A stretch of 64,000 bases of DNA from Siphonodentalium dalli (lineage: Eukaryota; Mollusca; Scaphopoda; Gadilida; Siphonodentaliidae), in the NCBI GenBank assembly GCA_032622095.1, contig CP136066.1, positions 203,196,978 to 203,260,977 on the forward strand, written 5' to 3'. Under the pieces are notes generated by a model. The model worked only from the letters and a program-made list of their open reading frames with translations. It did no database searches and was not told where the DNA came from. Of this stretch, positions 37,287 to 48,649 are shown in pieces. Within the stretch, counting starts at the first letter, position 1; every line of letters begins with the position of its first letter. The position numbers and the translations under genes are program-made.

Positions 37287-37650
37287 TGAAGACCTCCACG
37301 AGAATTGCCTAAAAGAAAGCATCAGTTGCTCGTGTGGCGACATATCAAGCGCAGATCACTTTCTTTTAGTCTTCCCATCATATAAAATCAAATCGGAGAT
37401 GATTGTTTTATGTCAGAAACAAAATACATAGACAGTGGCATACTCCGGAATGGCTTGAATTCTCTTCAACTTAGCACCAACTACACAATCTTTAAAGCAA
37501 CTAAAACTTGTATTACCAGAAGTGGTCATTTTAGTCTTCTATCATAATATATGGAATCATATACTGAACAGAACTTTGGTCATATACCAGTAAGTCTAAT
37601 GTGAGATTTCCGTTCGAATTCTATTAAATATCAATCGTTTCATTATTTTT

Positions 37651-38050
37651 TTAACCCTTTACCCAACAGAAGGGCCCTGTGCCAATGCATTCTCTTATAT
37701 ATGCGAGTCGACCATAGGTCGCCTCGCATATATAAGAGAATGCATTGGCTTAACACATTAAAAATTATAAAATTGTTAAAGAATGTAAGAAAAAATGGTA
37801 AAAAGTGTTTTAAAAAGAATTTTTTTAGGCCAATGCATTCTCTTATATATGCGAGGCGACCTATGGTCGACTCGCATATATAAGAGAATGCATTGGCACA
37901 GGGCATAACTGTAACTATCACAATGTGGTCAAGGAGCCGGATCCAATGATATCCATATTTGTATGGTTTTATTGAGACAGACCCAAGATAATTTAGGCTG
38001 TTGAAGCTTTATTTGGCCGGTTTTGGCCGGTTTGTTGGGTAAAGGGTTAT
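37651..38050 (-). mobile_element. TTAA-flanked piggyBac-like MITE, copy C
   Basis: Inverted relative to copies A and B and only 365 bp from B. The left end is TTAACCCTTTACCCAAC; the right target site is changed to TTAT. The interior ends TTGGCCGGTTTTGGCCGGTT before the right terminus. Confidence 0.92.
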
Positions 38051-38299
38051 AGAATTATACAAAAAGATATATGTTTTAGATTGTTTATAAACACACATCA
38101 GTGGTAACTCACTCTCTGTCTCACTCTTTCTTTCTCTTCTGCCTCAACTGATTTATAATAATTATACTATTCTTAATATTTTGTTTTCTTGTCATTTTCA
38201 ATTCCCCTCATGTTCTCTTTAACTCGATATCTTGTCATACGCTCCTTCTACATACTATATTTCATGCTTTTCTTCTCTCTTCGAGACTGCATTGTGATC

Positions 38300-38765
38300 T
38301 GATTGTATAGTCTTAAACACTGCATGATGTATTATAGTCTTCAATACTGCATGATGCTGTTACCTTCTTCGACACTTCATGGTAATAGTATATTCCACAA
38401 CACTTCATGATGACATTATAGTATTCAACACTATATATATAGTGATATTATAGTCTTCAACACTGCATGGTTTTATAGTATTCAACACTGCATTGTAATA
38501 GTATAGTCTTCAACACTGCATGCTATATTATAGTCTTCAACATTACATGGTGATATTATAGTCTTCAACACTGTATGAGGCTTCAACACTTCATTATAGC
38601 TATTACAGTTTTCAACACTGCATGATGCTATTACACTCTTCAGCATTGCATGATGCTATTACAGTCTTCAACACTGCATGAGGCTTCAACACTAGATTAT
38701 AGCTATTAGTTTTCAACGCTGCATAAAGCTATTACCTATTACAGTCTTCAACACTTCATATACAC
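38300..38765. repeat. Degenerate ~30-bp minisatellite
   Basis: Variants of AGTCTTCAACACTGCATGATG followed by CTATTAC or ATTAT recur about fifteen times with irregular spacing of roughly 25-35 bp. No coding potential. Confidence 0.85.
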
Positions 38766-39339
38766 GAGTTCCATTTTGGTGAGTATCCTTTTCGTGTTAT
38801 GTTCTTGTCTTGTAGAAATGTCTTTTGAAAGATTTGGCTGCACGTACATGCACATTTCCAATCCCATTCGAAAACTATGACATCAAGAATATCAGTAGAG
38901 TTTTCGATTTGCGGAAATACGGGGTTTGTTACTGGTGACCCTACTCAGCTTGAACTGATTTTGTGCACGATAAAGGAGAGAAACACCGAACTAAAATTGT
39001 AAGCATATCATAAAATGACATCAACCGATCGATTCTCAAGCTGTTTTATAATTGTAAGTAATATTGTAAGACTTCGTAATCCGATGATTATAGAACGTAT
39101 GTTATTTTTGAACATTAGTATCTGAGCATAGTTAAAACAACTGCATGTGACTTATACCACAGAAACCGCGCCAGCTTTTTCTCGTATTTTCGCACGAGTT
39201 TGGAACAGCGGAGCCTGAAATCACATTAATATCGTGATATGATTTAGTGAGTGTAACGCCCGAAACTCATTCCTCCCACGTGAAGCGTTGATAGCTCTAT
39301 AGTTGTATTAACTGTTTGACAACCGAGCTTTTTTGTAGA

Positions 39340-39507
39340 TTTATCACCGAACTAGATACCAGGTTCGGCGGTCACGAATCTGTGCTGGCAATGTATATCA
39401 GTTTACTTAATGTTGGGGCGCAAACATTTCCAATTGCTACCGGAATGCAAACAATCGGCATAATACGCAGAGAGCTGTCAGGCGAGGCAGTAAATCCCGC
39501 TGACTGA
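39340..39507 (+). pseudogene. Possible hAT-type transposase fragment
   Basis: After an acceptor-like GCTTTTTTGTAG, 55 codons read FITELDTRFGGHESVLAMYI and continue to a TGA at 39,505. The phrase ELDTRF after an aromatic/hydrophobic run resembles the segment before the C-terminal dimerisation domain of hAT-derived proteins (THAP12/ZNF862-like). Only this segment is present and its 3' end merges into a dispersed repeat, so it is a fragment at best. Confidence 0.3.
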
Positions 39508-39720
39508 TATGTGTAATGACGGAGCTTGTATTACAACCGTCTGGCGGAAGAATCCTTCCCCAGCAATCAAACATAGCAGACCAGGAGTGAGCCAGAACAT
39601 CAGTGTAATGTATCTGATTTAGAGTTATCCCCCTTAGTTTGATTCACATTCCTTGACACCCAGTGTGCTGTCGATAAGGCAGTTTGTTATTTGAAGCCTT
39701 AAATTGAACCCGAGTGTGTC
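39495..39720. repeat. Dispersed repeat shared with 52,143-52,440
   Basis: ATCCCGCTGAC, CAACCGTCTGGC, CTGGAGTGAGCCAGAACATC (here AGGAGTGAGCC), CCTTGACACC and GTGCTGTCGA occur in the same order and spacing in both places. The 117-codon frame in the second copy is therefore part of a repeat. Confidence 0.75.
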
Positions 39721-39738
39721 ACGCCCCCTTTTTTCTGG

Positions 39739-40244
39739 TACACTCTTAGAACAAGTGTGTATATATTGTACACAATGTGTGTTATATTTTATCTTAAGCA
39801 AAATTGTGTAGAAATGACACATGACATATGTGTCAGTGGAACTTCCTCAACGTTGAATGTGAGTGAATATGTGAGTGTGTCATAGTTATTCGATGAGATG
39901 CATATTGGAGACACAAAACTCGTAAAGGCTGCCACAGAACAAAATTTGGCAGCAGCTTTAAAATGTGTTATACACTGTGTCAAATCTGTACAGCACATAA
40001 TTCTGTAGCACAAAGTTTTTAATCTTATGCCAGATTTTTAATATGATATAGTTTTTACAATGTTTGTATCTCAAATAAAACATATCTCATACTAACTATA
40101 ATATACACACATATTCACTCATATTCAATGTTGAGAAAATTCCAGCGACACATATGTCATGTGTCATTTCTACACAATTTTGTTTGAGATCAAATGTAAC
40201 ACATATTGTGTAGAATTTATACACATTTGTTCTAAGAATGTGTG
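39739..40244. mobile_element. TIR element with ACACTCTTAGAACAA ends
   Basis: Inverted arms of ~135 bp: TACACTCTTAGAACAAGTGT at the left, complementary to ACACATTTGTTCTAAGAATG at the right. Inner parts are conserved, including TGTGTAGAAATGACACATGA and CATATGTGTC. No ORF; no clear target duplication. Confidence 0.82.
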
Positions 40245-40385
40245 CGGGATTCGGATGAGTTTCAAATGGTACGAAGGATTCACACCCCGCTGGTACTCAG
40301 CTGCTTTTATAGCACAACATTTCACAAATTGTTATTATTTCCCAGCCCATATGACATGTATTGATGTAATTCAGCCTATAACACC

Positions 40386-40762
40386 ACCCTTTACCCAACA
40401 AACCGGCCAAATAAAGCTTCAACAGCCTAAAATATCTTCGGTCTGTCTTAATAGAACCATACAAATATGGATATCATTGGAACCGGCTCCTTGATCACAT
40501 TGTGATAGTTACAGTTAGCCCTGTGCCAATGCATTCTCTTATATATGCGAGTCGACCATAGGTCGCCTCGCATATATAAGAGAATGCATTGGCCTAAAAA
40601 AAAATCTTTTTTTAACATTTTTTCTTACATTCTTTAACAATTTTATAATTTTTAATGTGTTAAGCCAATGCATTCTCTTATATATGCGAGGCGACCTATG
40701 GTCGACTCGCATATATAAGAGAATGCATTGGCACAGGGCCCTTCTGTTGGGTAAAGGGTTAA
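40386..40762 (+). mobile_element. TTAA-flanked piggyBac-like MITE, copy D
   Basis: The left terminus has lost its TTAA (reads CACCACCCTTTACCCAAC); the right end GTTGGGTAAAGGGTTAA is intact. The inter-hairpin spacer is shortened by about 20 bp compared with copies A and B. Confidence 0.9.
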
Positions 40763-41047
40763 GTTGTGGATATTACTTTATTATATGATCCTTCCGTTGG
40801 CAGCGTCTCCAAATACTATGGCTTCCAACAAACTCAAATGAATGAAGAGTATGAATGAAAAGTTACATCATTAAATATACGCCATTAAATACGTCAAAGG
40901 GTCCTTATTTCTTTACGCGGGCAAACTACGCATAGTTGCGCGAAACGTCATTGCAGGCCTCACAGAAGCCAACGTTAGTTTCAGGTCTAATAATTTTGTT
41001 GATTTAAGTATGTTTTATCGAGTTTTTGGATTGTAATAAATAGTATA

Positions 41048-41166
41048 TACAACTCGTCCCCAGTCCAGTAAATTAGGTCTGGACCTCGCCAAAGACTCGG
41101 TCCAGCTAGACCTAATTTACTGGACTCGTTTTGTAAATTTCGCTATAAACTGGGAACGAGTTGTAG
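41048..41166. repeat. Nested palindrome
   Basis: The inner 19-bp arms AGTCCAGTAAATTAGGTCT (41,062-41,080) and its exact complement (41,108-41,126) lie inside outer arms ACAACTCGT and ACGAGTTGT (41,049 and 41,154). Confidence 0.9.
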
Positions 41167-41528
41167 ACCCTCTATTAATTTTTAGCAAATGTGTGTAAAC
41201 TATATATGCACGGTATTAGATATTCATATTATCAATATTAATTTATTTCGGAACAATTTTATAGACTTTCATTTCCAACATCATATTACAGGTCACTTAG
41301 TTTTCATGTCACATAATGGATATTTCTTTTTTAATTTGAGGAATCAGTCATATTTCATGTTATAAAAGAAAGCATCGATTAATTTGATACGTCGTTCCGT
41401 AAAAAGTACTTTCCCACATTTGTATGTGATTATTTTTATCAGGTCATCTGGAGCTTCTGATCGTGGCCTCGTGTTATGTCATAACGTTATTTCTGAAGGT
41501 GTATAGATGGTACTGGTTTCTAACAAAT

Positions 41529-41884
41529 TTAACCCTTTACCCAACAGAAGGGCCCTGTGCCAATGCATTCTCTTATATATGCGAGTCGACCATAGGTCGC
41601 CTCGCATATATATGAGAATGCATTGGCTTAACACATTAAAAATTATAAAATTGTTTTTTTTAGGCCGATGCATTCTCTTATATATGCGAGGCGACCTATG
41701 GTCGACTCGCATATATAAGAGAATGCATTGGCACAGGGCTAACTGTAACTATCACAATGTTATCAAGGAGCCGGTTCCAATGATATCCATATTTGTATGG
41801 TTCTATTGAGACAGACCGAAGATATTTTAGGCTGTTGAAGCTTTATTTGGCCGGTTTTGGCCGGTTTGTTGGGTAAAGGGTTAA
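41529..41884 (-). mobile_element. TTAA-flanked piggyBac-like MITE, copy E
   Basis: Both TTAA ends are intact. About 40 bp of the spacer between the hairpins is deleted, so the two hairpins lie closer than in other copies. Minor stem changes: ATATGAGAATG near 41,610 and GGCCGATGC near 41,664. Confidence 0.92.
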
Positions 41885-42148
41885 AGGTTTCTATAAGGTC
41901 ACCTCTTAATCTTTCGTGATTTATATATATATACCAAGTATAATTTTAATCATTATATCGTGGAAGCTGAGTTTGCTTATATGTGTGACCATCCTTGTTG
42001 CCATGCGCTGCACTAGTTCTAGTCTCATGCATACTCAGATATTTTAATTGTGGATTCCCCCATGCATGCATGCAGTATTGCAGTATTCCGACACTGATCT
42101 AATCATGTCCGTGTACAGTTTTTAATGTATCGGGATTGAGTGATGCCT

Positions 42149-42395
42149 ACCTATATACGAGCGCCTGTGGCGCATAAAATACTATGGGTGGCGGGATGGG
42201 GTGGTGGGTGGGTACTACCTATATGCGAAATGCCTACCTATATACGAGCGCCTGCGGCGCATAAGATACTGTGGGTGGCGGGATGGGGTGGTGGGTGGGT
42301 ATATACTACCTATATACGAGCGCCTGCGGCGCATAAGATACTATGGGTGGCGCGGGATGGGGTGGTGGGTGGGTACTACCTATATATGGAATACG
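42149..42395. repeat. Tandem repeat, 3-4 copies (71-88 bp)
   Basis: CTATATACGAGCGCCTGCGG followed by CGCATAAGATACTATGGGTGGC and GGGATGGGGTGGTGGGTGGG recurs starting near 42,149, 42,238 and 42,309, with a partial copy near 42,380. The G-rich half could form a quadruplex. Confidence 0.88.
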
Positions 42396-42799
42396 CCTTC
42401 GTATGGACCGCTTTGAGGATCTGGTGACTTGACATGACCAGAAGCACACGTTTACCATGAGAATAGGCAACTTGAAATTATTTGCTGCAAAATAATTTTT
42501 TTGATTCACTTTCATTATCATTACTTTTATTTCCTAAATGGGTTATTATAATATTAGTGGCAGAAAAGCAAATTTGATACTTATGTTAAAAATAACCGCA
42601 TGTTTACAGTGAATCAGGAAACAAGAAATTTTGCAGTGAAATTTTCAATGTATATCTATTGTCTTTGTTATACCATTGTCGTCTGCACTGTTTTTTTCTG
42701 CATATATTACAGATGGGTCCATTCGTGGGCAATTAATTGTAAATTTTTAGATGGACACAAATTTGTTACCAGTTTGATACCAGTTGAGGTCCCCGACCC

Positions 42800-43326
42800 T
42801 TAAAGATACGGGCGGCGTTGGCGATGGGTATGCTGTTAAAATATTCACCTCCGTCAAAAACCGCCATAAACAGAAAGAATAGTAAAATATAGACAGACTT
42901 TGTTCTTATACCAATCAGAAATATGGCATAAACAGTATGTTATTGTCAAATGTTTTCCTTTGTTATGTGAACAAAAGCAAAAAACGTTACAGAACCTGGC
43001 TTTTGTTTAGATCCGGATATGGTAAACATAAAGAGCGTTATTAGTTACTGTTTTCCTGATATGTAAATAATAAAGAGCGTTCACATCATTTGTGTGTGAT
43101 TAACCAATAGAATAGAGCTGTGTTATGTAAACAGAAGCAAAACTTCTGTAACACGAGCAGGTTCTTGTTTACGTACACCAGCGTACGTCTTGACGACAAT
43201 ATACTATTTACGCGATGATTATGTTTGGCATATGAACAAAATTATATATATTTTAATATTCCTTCTGTTAATGGCGATTTGAACGAATATGAATATTTCT
43301 GCAACGAACGCCGCCCGTGCCTTTAA
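42800..43326. mobile_element. TIR element with TTAAAG(G)CACGGGCGGCGTT ends
   Basis: The left end TTAAAGATACGGGCGGCGTT (42,800) pairs with AACGCCGCCCGTGCCTTTAA (ending 43,326). The interior has two diverged direct repeats (GTTATGTGAACAAAAGCAAA near 42,963 and a related copy near 43,123) and two AATAAAGAGCGTT motifs. No ORF. Confidence 0.75.
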
Positions 43327-43645
43327 AGTGAAATATAATCGTCTCGTCGTAAATTAAGTCCATGCAGTAAATGCACACATTGTCTGTCGTATGCCATGGC
43401 GCACATTGTTCTGTTGAGAAAACTGCATTGGCCTGTTCTGGTGGGATAAATAGTTTACAATTCATTAATCATCTCCTATGCATATTATGTCGGTAAATAA
43501 ACATGCCATGTGTATACATACATCACCCTACTTCGATCCGGCATCACATGTAGAACGCGCAATTACTTTACTTCCAAAACGACCGAGCAAATCTCGAGCA
43601 AACATGATGTGATGACACCTTTAAAGCCCACTTAATTTTCGAATC

Positions 43646-44520
43646 ACCAGATCACATTATATACAACATATTCCACATTATATACAACATATTCCACATT
43701 ATATACAACATATTCCACATTATGTACAACATATTCCACATTATATACAACATATTCCACATTATATACAACATATTCCACATTATATACCACCACCAGA
43801 TCACATTATATACAACATATTCCACATTATATACAACATATTCCACATTATATACAACATATTCCACATTATATACAACATATTCCACATTATATACAAC
43901 ATATTCCACATTATATACAACATATTCCACATTATATACCACCACCAGATCACATTATATACAACATATTCCACATTATATACCACCACCAGATCACATT
44001 ATATACCACATATTCCACATTATATACCACCACCAGATCACATTATATACCACATATTCCACATTATATACAACATATTCCACATTATATACAACATATT
44101 CCACATTATATACCACCACCAGATCACATTATGTACAACATATTCCACATTATATACCACATATTCCACATTATATACAACATATTCCACATTATATACC
44201 ACCACCAGATCACATTATGTACAACATATTCCACATTATATACCACATATTCCACATTATATACAACATATTCCACATTATATACCACATATTCCACATT
44301 ATATACCACCACCAGATCACATTATGTACAACATATTCCACATTATATACCACCCAGATCACATTATATACAACATATTCCACATTATATACCACCCAGA
44401 TCACATTATATACTACATATTCCACATTATATACAACATATTCCACATTATATACAACATATTCCACATTATATACCACCACCAGATCACATTATGTACA
44501 ACATATTCCACATTATATAC
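43646..44520. repeat. 21-bp minisatellite with 23-bp variant units
   Basis: ATTCCACATTATATACAACAT repeats with period 21. Every few units a longer variant ending ACCACCACCAGATCA adds about two bases and shifts the reading frame. Long open frames on both strands (up to 298 codons, plus) simply read these units in successive frames. A single inverted unit occurs at 44,819-44,866. Confidence 0.95.
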
Positions 44521-44884
44521 CGTTTGAAAGAGGGAGCTCCAAAACATGGTATTATCAACTTATCCGGTCAAATAAGCTGAACATGTTGTCAAGGTGCCGA
44601 CATGTATTCTCGGCTTAATTTCGATCTGGTCTGTACTCCCAGTCTATTATTCTCAGTGGAAGGGAAATAACTCCATAACCTATAGTTGTGAATTATGATG
44701 CATACTGGGTTAAATAACGATGGGGAGTCTTTGGGTGAATCTGAGAATTTCTATCACTTGGTGGACACTCCCAAGCCACGGCTGATCCGTTATTCTGGTG
44801 GAATATATATATTCTTCCAATGGTATATAATATGGAATACGTTGTGTATAATGTGGTCTGGGCATTCGAAAATTATGTAGGCCT

Positions 44885-45284
44885 TTAACCCTTTACCCAA
44901 CAGAAGGGCCCTGTGCCAATGCATTCTCTTATATATGCGAGTCGACCATAGGTCGCCTCGCATATATAAGAGAATGCATTGGCTTAACACATTAAAAATT
45001 ATAAAATTGTTAAAGAATGTAAGAAAAAATGGTAAAAAGTGTTAAAAACAGATTTTTTTTAGGCCAATGCATTCTCTTATATATGCGAGGCGACCTATGG
45101 TCGACTCGCATATATAAGAGAATGCATTGGCACAGGGCATAACTGTAACTATCAAAATGTGGTCAAGGAGCCGGTTCCAATGATATCCATATTTGTATGG
45201 TTTTATTGAGACAGACCGAAATTATTTTAGGCTGTTGAAGCTTTATTTGGCCGGTTTTGGCCGGTTTGTTGGGTAAAGGGTTAA
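44885..45284 (-). mobile_element. TTAA-flanked piggyBac-like MITE, copy F
   Basis: Complete copy with both TTAA sites and both hairpins (44,916-44,983 and 45,063-45,131). It lies 24 bp from the hAT element at 45,309. Confidence 0.93.
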
Positions 45285-45308
45285 CAAGGCCACACTAGAT
45301 GATGTGGT

Positions 45309-45684
45309 CAGGGACGAGGCGACAGGCAGGGTATGGTTAGGTGTGCATGGTGTCTAACCACCCCCCCCCCCCCCACCTCCCCAACTTTGATAACAAATTT
45401 CAACAGTTGGAAATGTCGTGCCTGGCACATTAGTTGAACATTTTACACGACATACAGGTTGAAATTATTCTCGTTCTTTGAGTTTTCAACCAGTAATTAG
45501 TGGGAAAATTATTGTCTTTAAAACCAACAGTAGCATATTTTTCTACTGAAATGGCCGTCAGTTGGAAATTTTCCGACCTTTGGGGTGTCAAGTTGCAAAT
45601 TTCCAACAGTAGGAAAGCTACCATGCAGTTGGAAAGTCCCAACCCCCCCCCCCCCCCCCCATGGAGACTCTAGCCACGTCCCTG
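45309..45684. mobile_element. Short hAT-type element, CAGGGACG family
   Basis: Termini CAGGGACGAGGC and GCCACGTCCCTG; body shared with 8311-9427 (AACTTTGATAACAAATTTCA, CAACAGTTGGAAAT). Flanks GATGTGGT and TATGTATT agree at five of eight positions, a possible decayed duplication. C-tracts lie near both ends (45,361 and 45,643). Confidence 0.82.
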
Positions 45685-45689
45685 TATGT

Positions 45690-45830
45690 ATTCCGCGAAA
45701 TAATTATTCAAGTCATTGAATCTAGGAAAGATGGGGTCGTCAGCAGGAAACAATACTGAGCAACCGTGATCAGTATAATATATGGTGATATGGTGAAAAT
45801 AAAAACGTTTAATTGTCTAACTTCTGCATG
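45690..45830. repeat. Dispersed repeat shared with 52,500-52,690
   Basis: ATTATTCAAGTCATTGAATC and GGTGAAAATAAAAACGTT have diverged counterparts in the same order near 52,535 and 52,655. At the second locus the last part is tandemly amplified (GTTCATGGTCAGTATG three times). Confidence 0.55.
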
Positions 45831-46849
45831 GATGTGTGGAAAATATAAACCAGGTGATATCTTCAGTTTTTTTTTTCAAAGCATATATAAAGTCTGTATA
45901 ATGGTATTTCGTGTAGTTTTCTACCTGCATTGTCTCTACTTCCTATTTACGTATGGATAATTTATGATCTACATGTATGTTGAAATGAACTCATTGTATA
46001 TTCCGGTTACTCCATGCACCAGCGTTTGTCTGCAATGGGAAAACAGATAATTTGTGGGATGTATATTAATTTGAATTTGAATTACCTGGCCTGTATATAT
46101 GTCGTATATGAGTCAATATCAATTTTGGTCAAAATTTATGTCCTCGGTGGATGGTGAGTGCATAATGCAACGTGCGGATCCCAACTATTGTTCCCAGTGT
46201 GCATCCCCATCACTGTCATAACATGCACACACAAATAAGCGTGATGTTCGGGTATATATGTATGTAATGGGCTCATTCATGGCCAGATTTGACCAAAATG
46301 GCCTGTCCCCAGGAAAATTTTACAGGCTAAAATCGAAATTTCGATATATTAACTACATGCCACCGAGAAAATCCTCTGGCATATCATTAGTTTAGTTCTT
46401 GATATGAACTACTGTCACATATACACCACCCAAGATTGAACTTAACTAAGTGAAAATTGCTCAGAAACTTTGTACCTCAGCATTTTGTCTCTCATGTAAC
46501 GAAGTGCTATTTACTTGACATAATGACGTATCCCTGATATTTATAATCTCCGTATTTTGTGCTCCGTGACGCTGTGTATGTCACAATATCGGAAACGCAT
46601 GTCGTCTGAATAAAAATACAACTTGCGATAACACAATTATATAATAGGTAGGTTGACCCCCTCGCGTACTTTTCAAAGTCGTCTTTTAAATAACGCATGT
46701 TTGTTCGCTATAACATATGTATAATTATATTTCAAACAAATGTTTCCGAAGCCACTGTGGTGTATTTTATACTTCCCTATTTTCGCCATACTGGAGGGAG
46801 AACTCATTGAATGCCGTGACCAGAATGGTCTGTACATCTCTACTGTAAC

Positions 46850-48260
46850 GTTCTCTGTTGTAACAGGCCAAAACGTTACAGGATAGACCAATACTGTAAC
46901 GAAAAGGGAAGGCTGCTGTTTACAGAGGCTGTTTGTGTGTGAACACACGCAACACTAAGCTGAAATATCTAGAGGGTGTAACTGGGGTCTTGTTCTTCTT
47001 TCAGATTACAAAATGTGTTTGATTTGGAAAATATCATTTTCGTGCGTCGATGTTTTGAATTTTCGTTACATGAAAGATATGTTTATGTTACATTAAAGAT
47101 GTTCTTATGTGGTAAGTCGATTTTGCATTTCATGTGATTGTTATGAAACCATGATAGCCGGGAGAAAACATCAATTATAACGAGACTGTTACTTTTTATT
47201 AGTTATTCATTCGGTTACAACATGATTCCGTGTATGATTTAACTCAAATCGAGTGGCCGTTACAGTAAATACAACAATTGTTATCCAGAGGACATGCCTG
47301 TGGCATTTAATAATTTTTTCTCTTTTCTTTGCCGCAGAAATATATCACACGATATACATAATATTTAATTGGTTATGTTTGTCTTTCAATTCGAACTATT
47401 TTTCTGGTTTGGATAATAGAAACCTTTCTAGTGTTAAATTTGGGAAATTAGTGTTACACGAGGGATATATGTATGTTATAGTAAGGATATTGATACGTTG
47501 TGAGTTGATTATGCGTTAGGGGGACGTCTTTTAAACAATATGGCCATGGGGTGAAATGTATTATAATGAGTTCGCTAAGTTATAATAATCACGCGTGCCA
47601 ATTCCTTCACGATATCATGTACGCTCTTCTGAAAGCATGTGTCCGTTACATTAAATACATCCAACGCCATGTGTACGATCTGCCTGAGTTTCCCGATGCC
47701 TTAAAGTTTCCAGTGTGCCGGGAAATATATCACATGATGTGCCAATGATTGAGCAATACTTTATTTATCATTCACCTAGCAATAGTTCTCTGATTTTAAA
47801 CATATTACGTTTTCTAGCGTTGAGGTTTTGGCTTTATTGTTACACGAAAGATATTGTTGTTAAGTATGTTCGTGTATGTTATGTCGATATTTTGTTTCAG
47901 GGAAGTCTTCCGAACTACGACAATAGGAAGTAAATATATATTATAATGCTTTTCGTTAGTTATATTAGTCGTGTGTGTTCATTGTGTGCACGATCGAATA
48001 CAACTTGAGTGGTTGTTACAGAAATACAGCCAGTGTTATATGAAGGACATGTTCTTGTAAAGTGTTACAACATATTGTCCCATATAGTAATGAATTGTGC
48101 CACGATGTAGCAAAGACATAACTGATCAACAATATATATGTTTACACAGTACAGTGCCAATAAAGGTGATTCAAGTTAGGTCATAGGCAGTGTAAAGGAC
48201 ATCTGTAAAGGACAACTGTTACGTCAAATACGTTACACGAAGGACCACTATATGTTGCAC
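46850..48260. repeat. Strongly diverged ~380-400-bp tandem repeat
   Basis: Segments with TTACA(G/T)TAAATACA, AAATATATCACA and GTTACACGAAAGATAT-like words recur near 47,250, 47,640 and 48,000 and near 46,985, 47,405 and 47,795. Similarity is weak but the order is kept. No coding sequence recognised. Confidence 0.45.
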
Positions 48261-48649
48261 AGTACGCGTGTGAGGTATTAGTCTGAATATATTATATTTC
48301 TTTTGAAGATTCGATGACAAAACTGTCACAGAAACAAAACACTATTGCCATTTACATCCGAGTTGAGTCAATTCAAAATTCACGACATAATTTCATAGGA
48401 TTTTGGCGGGTTTGTCATATAATAGAACATAATGCTCATTAAATCGTAAGCCTACACTTCAGAAATAGTACCCCGCGTGCACGGTTGGCTGGAGTATTTC
48501 GCCGACATGATATTGGTCCATATATTTCTCAATGCTGACAAATCACTGATTACATCAGGCGTAAAATAATGGTATTCTGATAGTCCGCATTGTTTGCGTA
48601 TACCGTATATATACAGAGAGCCGCGTACATGTACTTAAGTCGATTTAAT

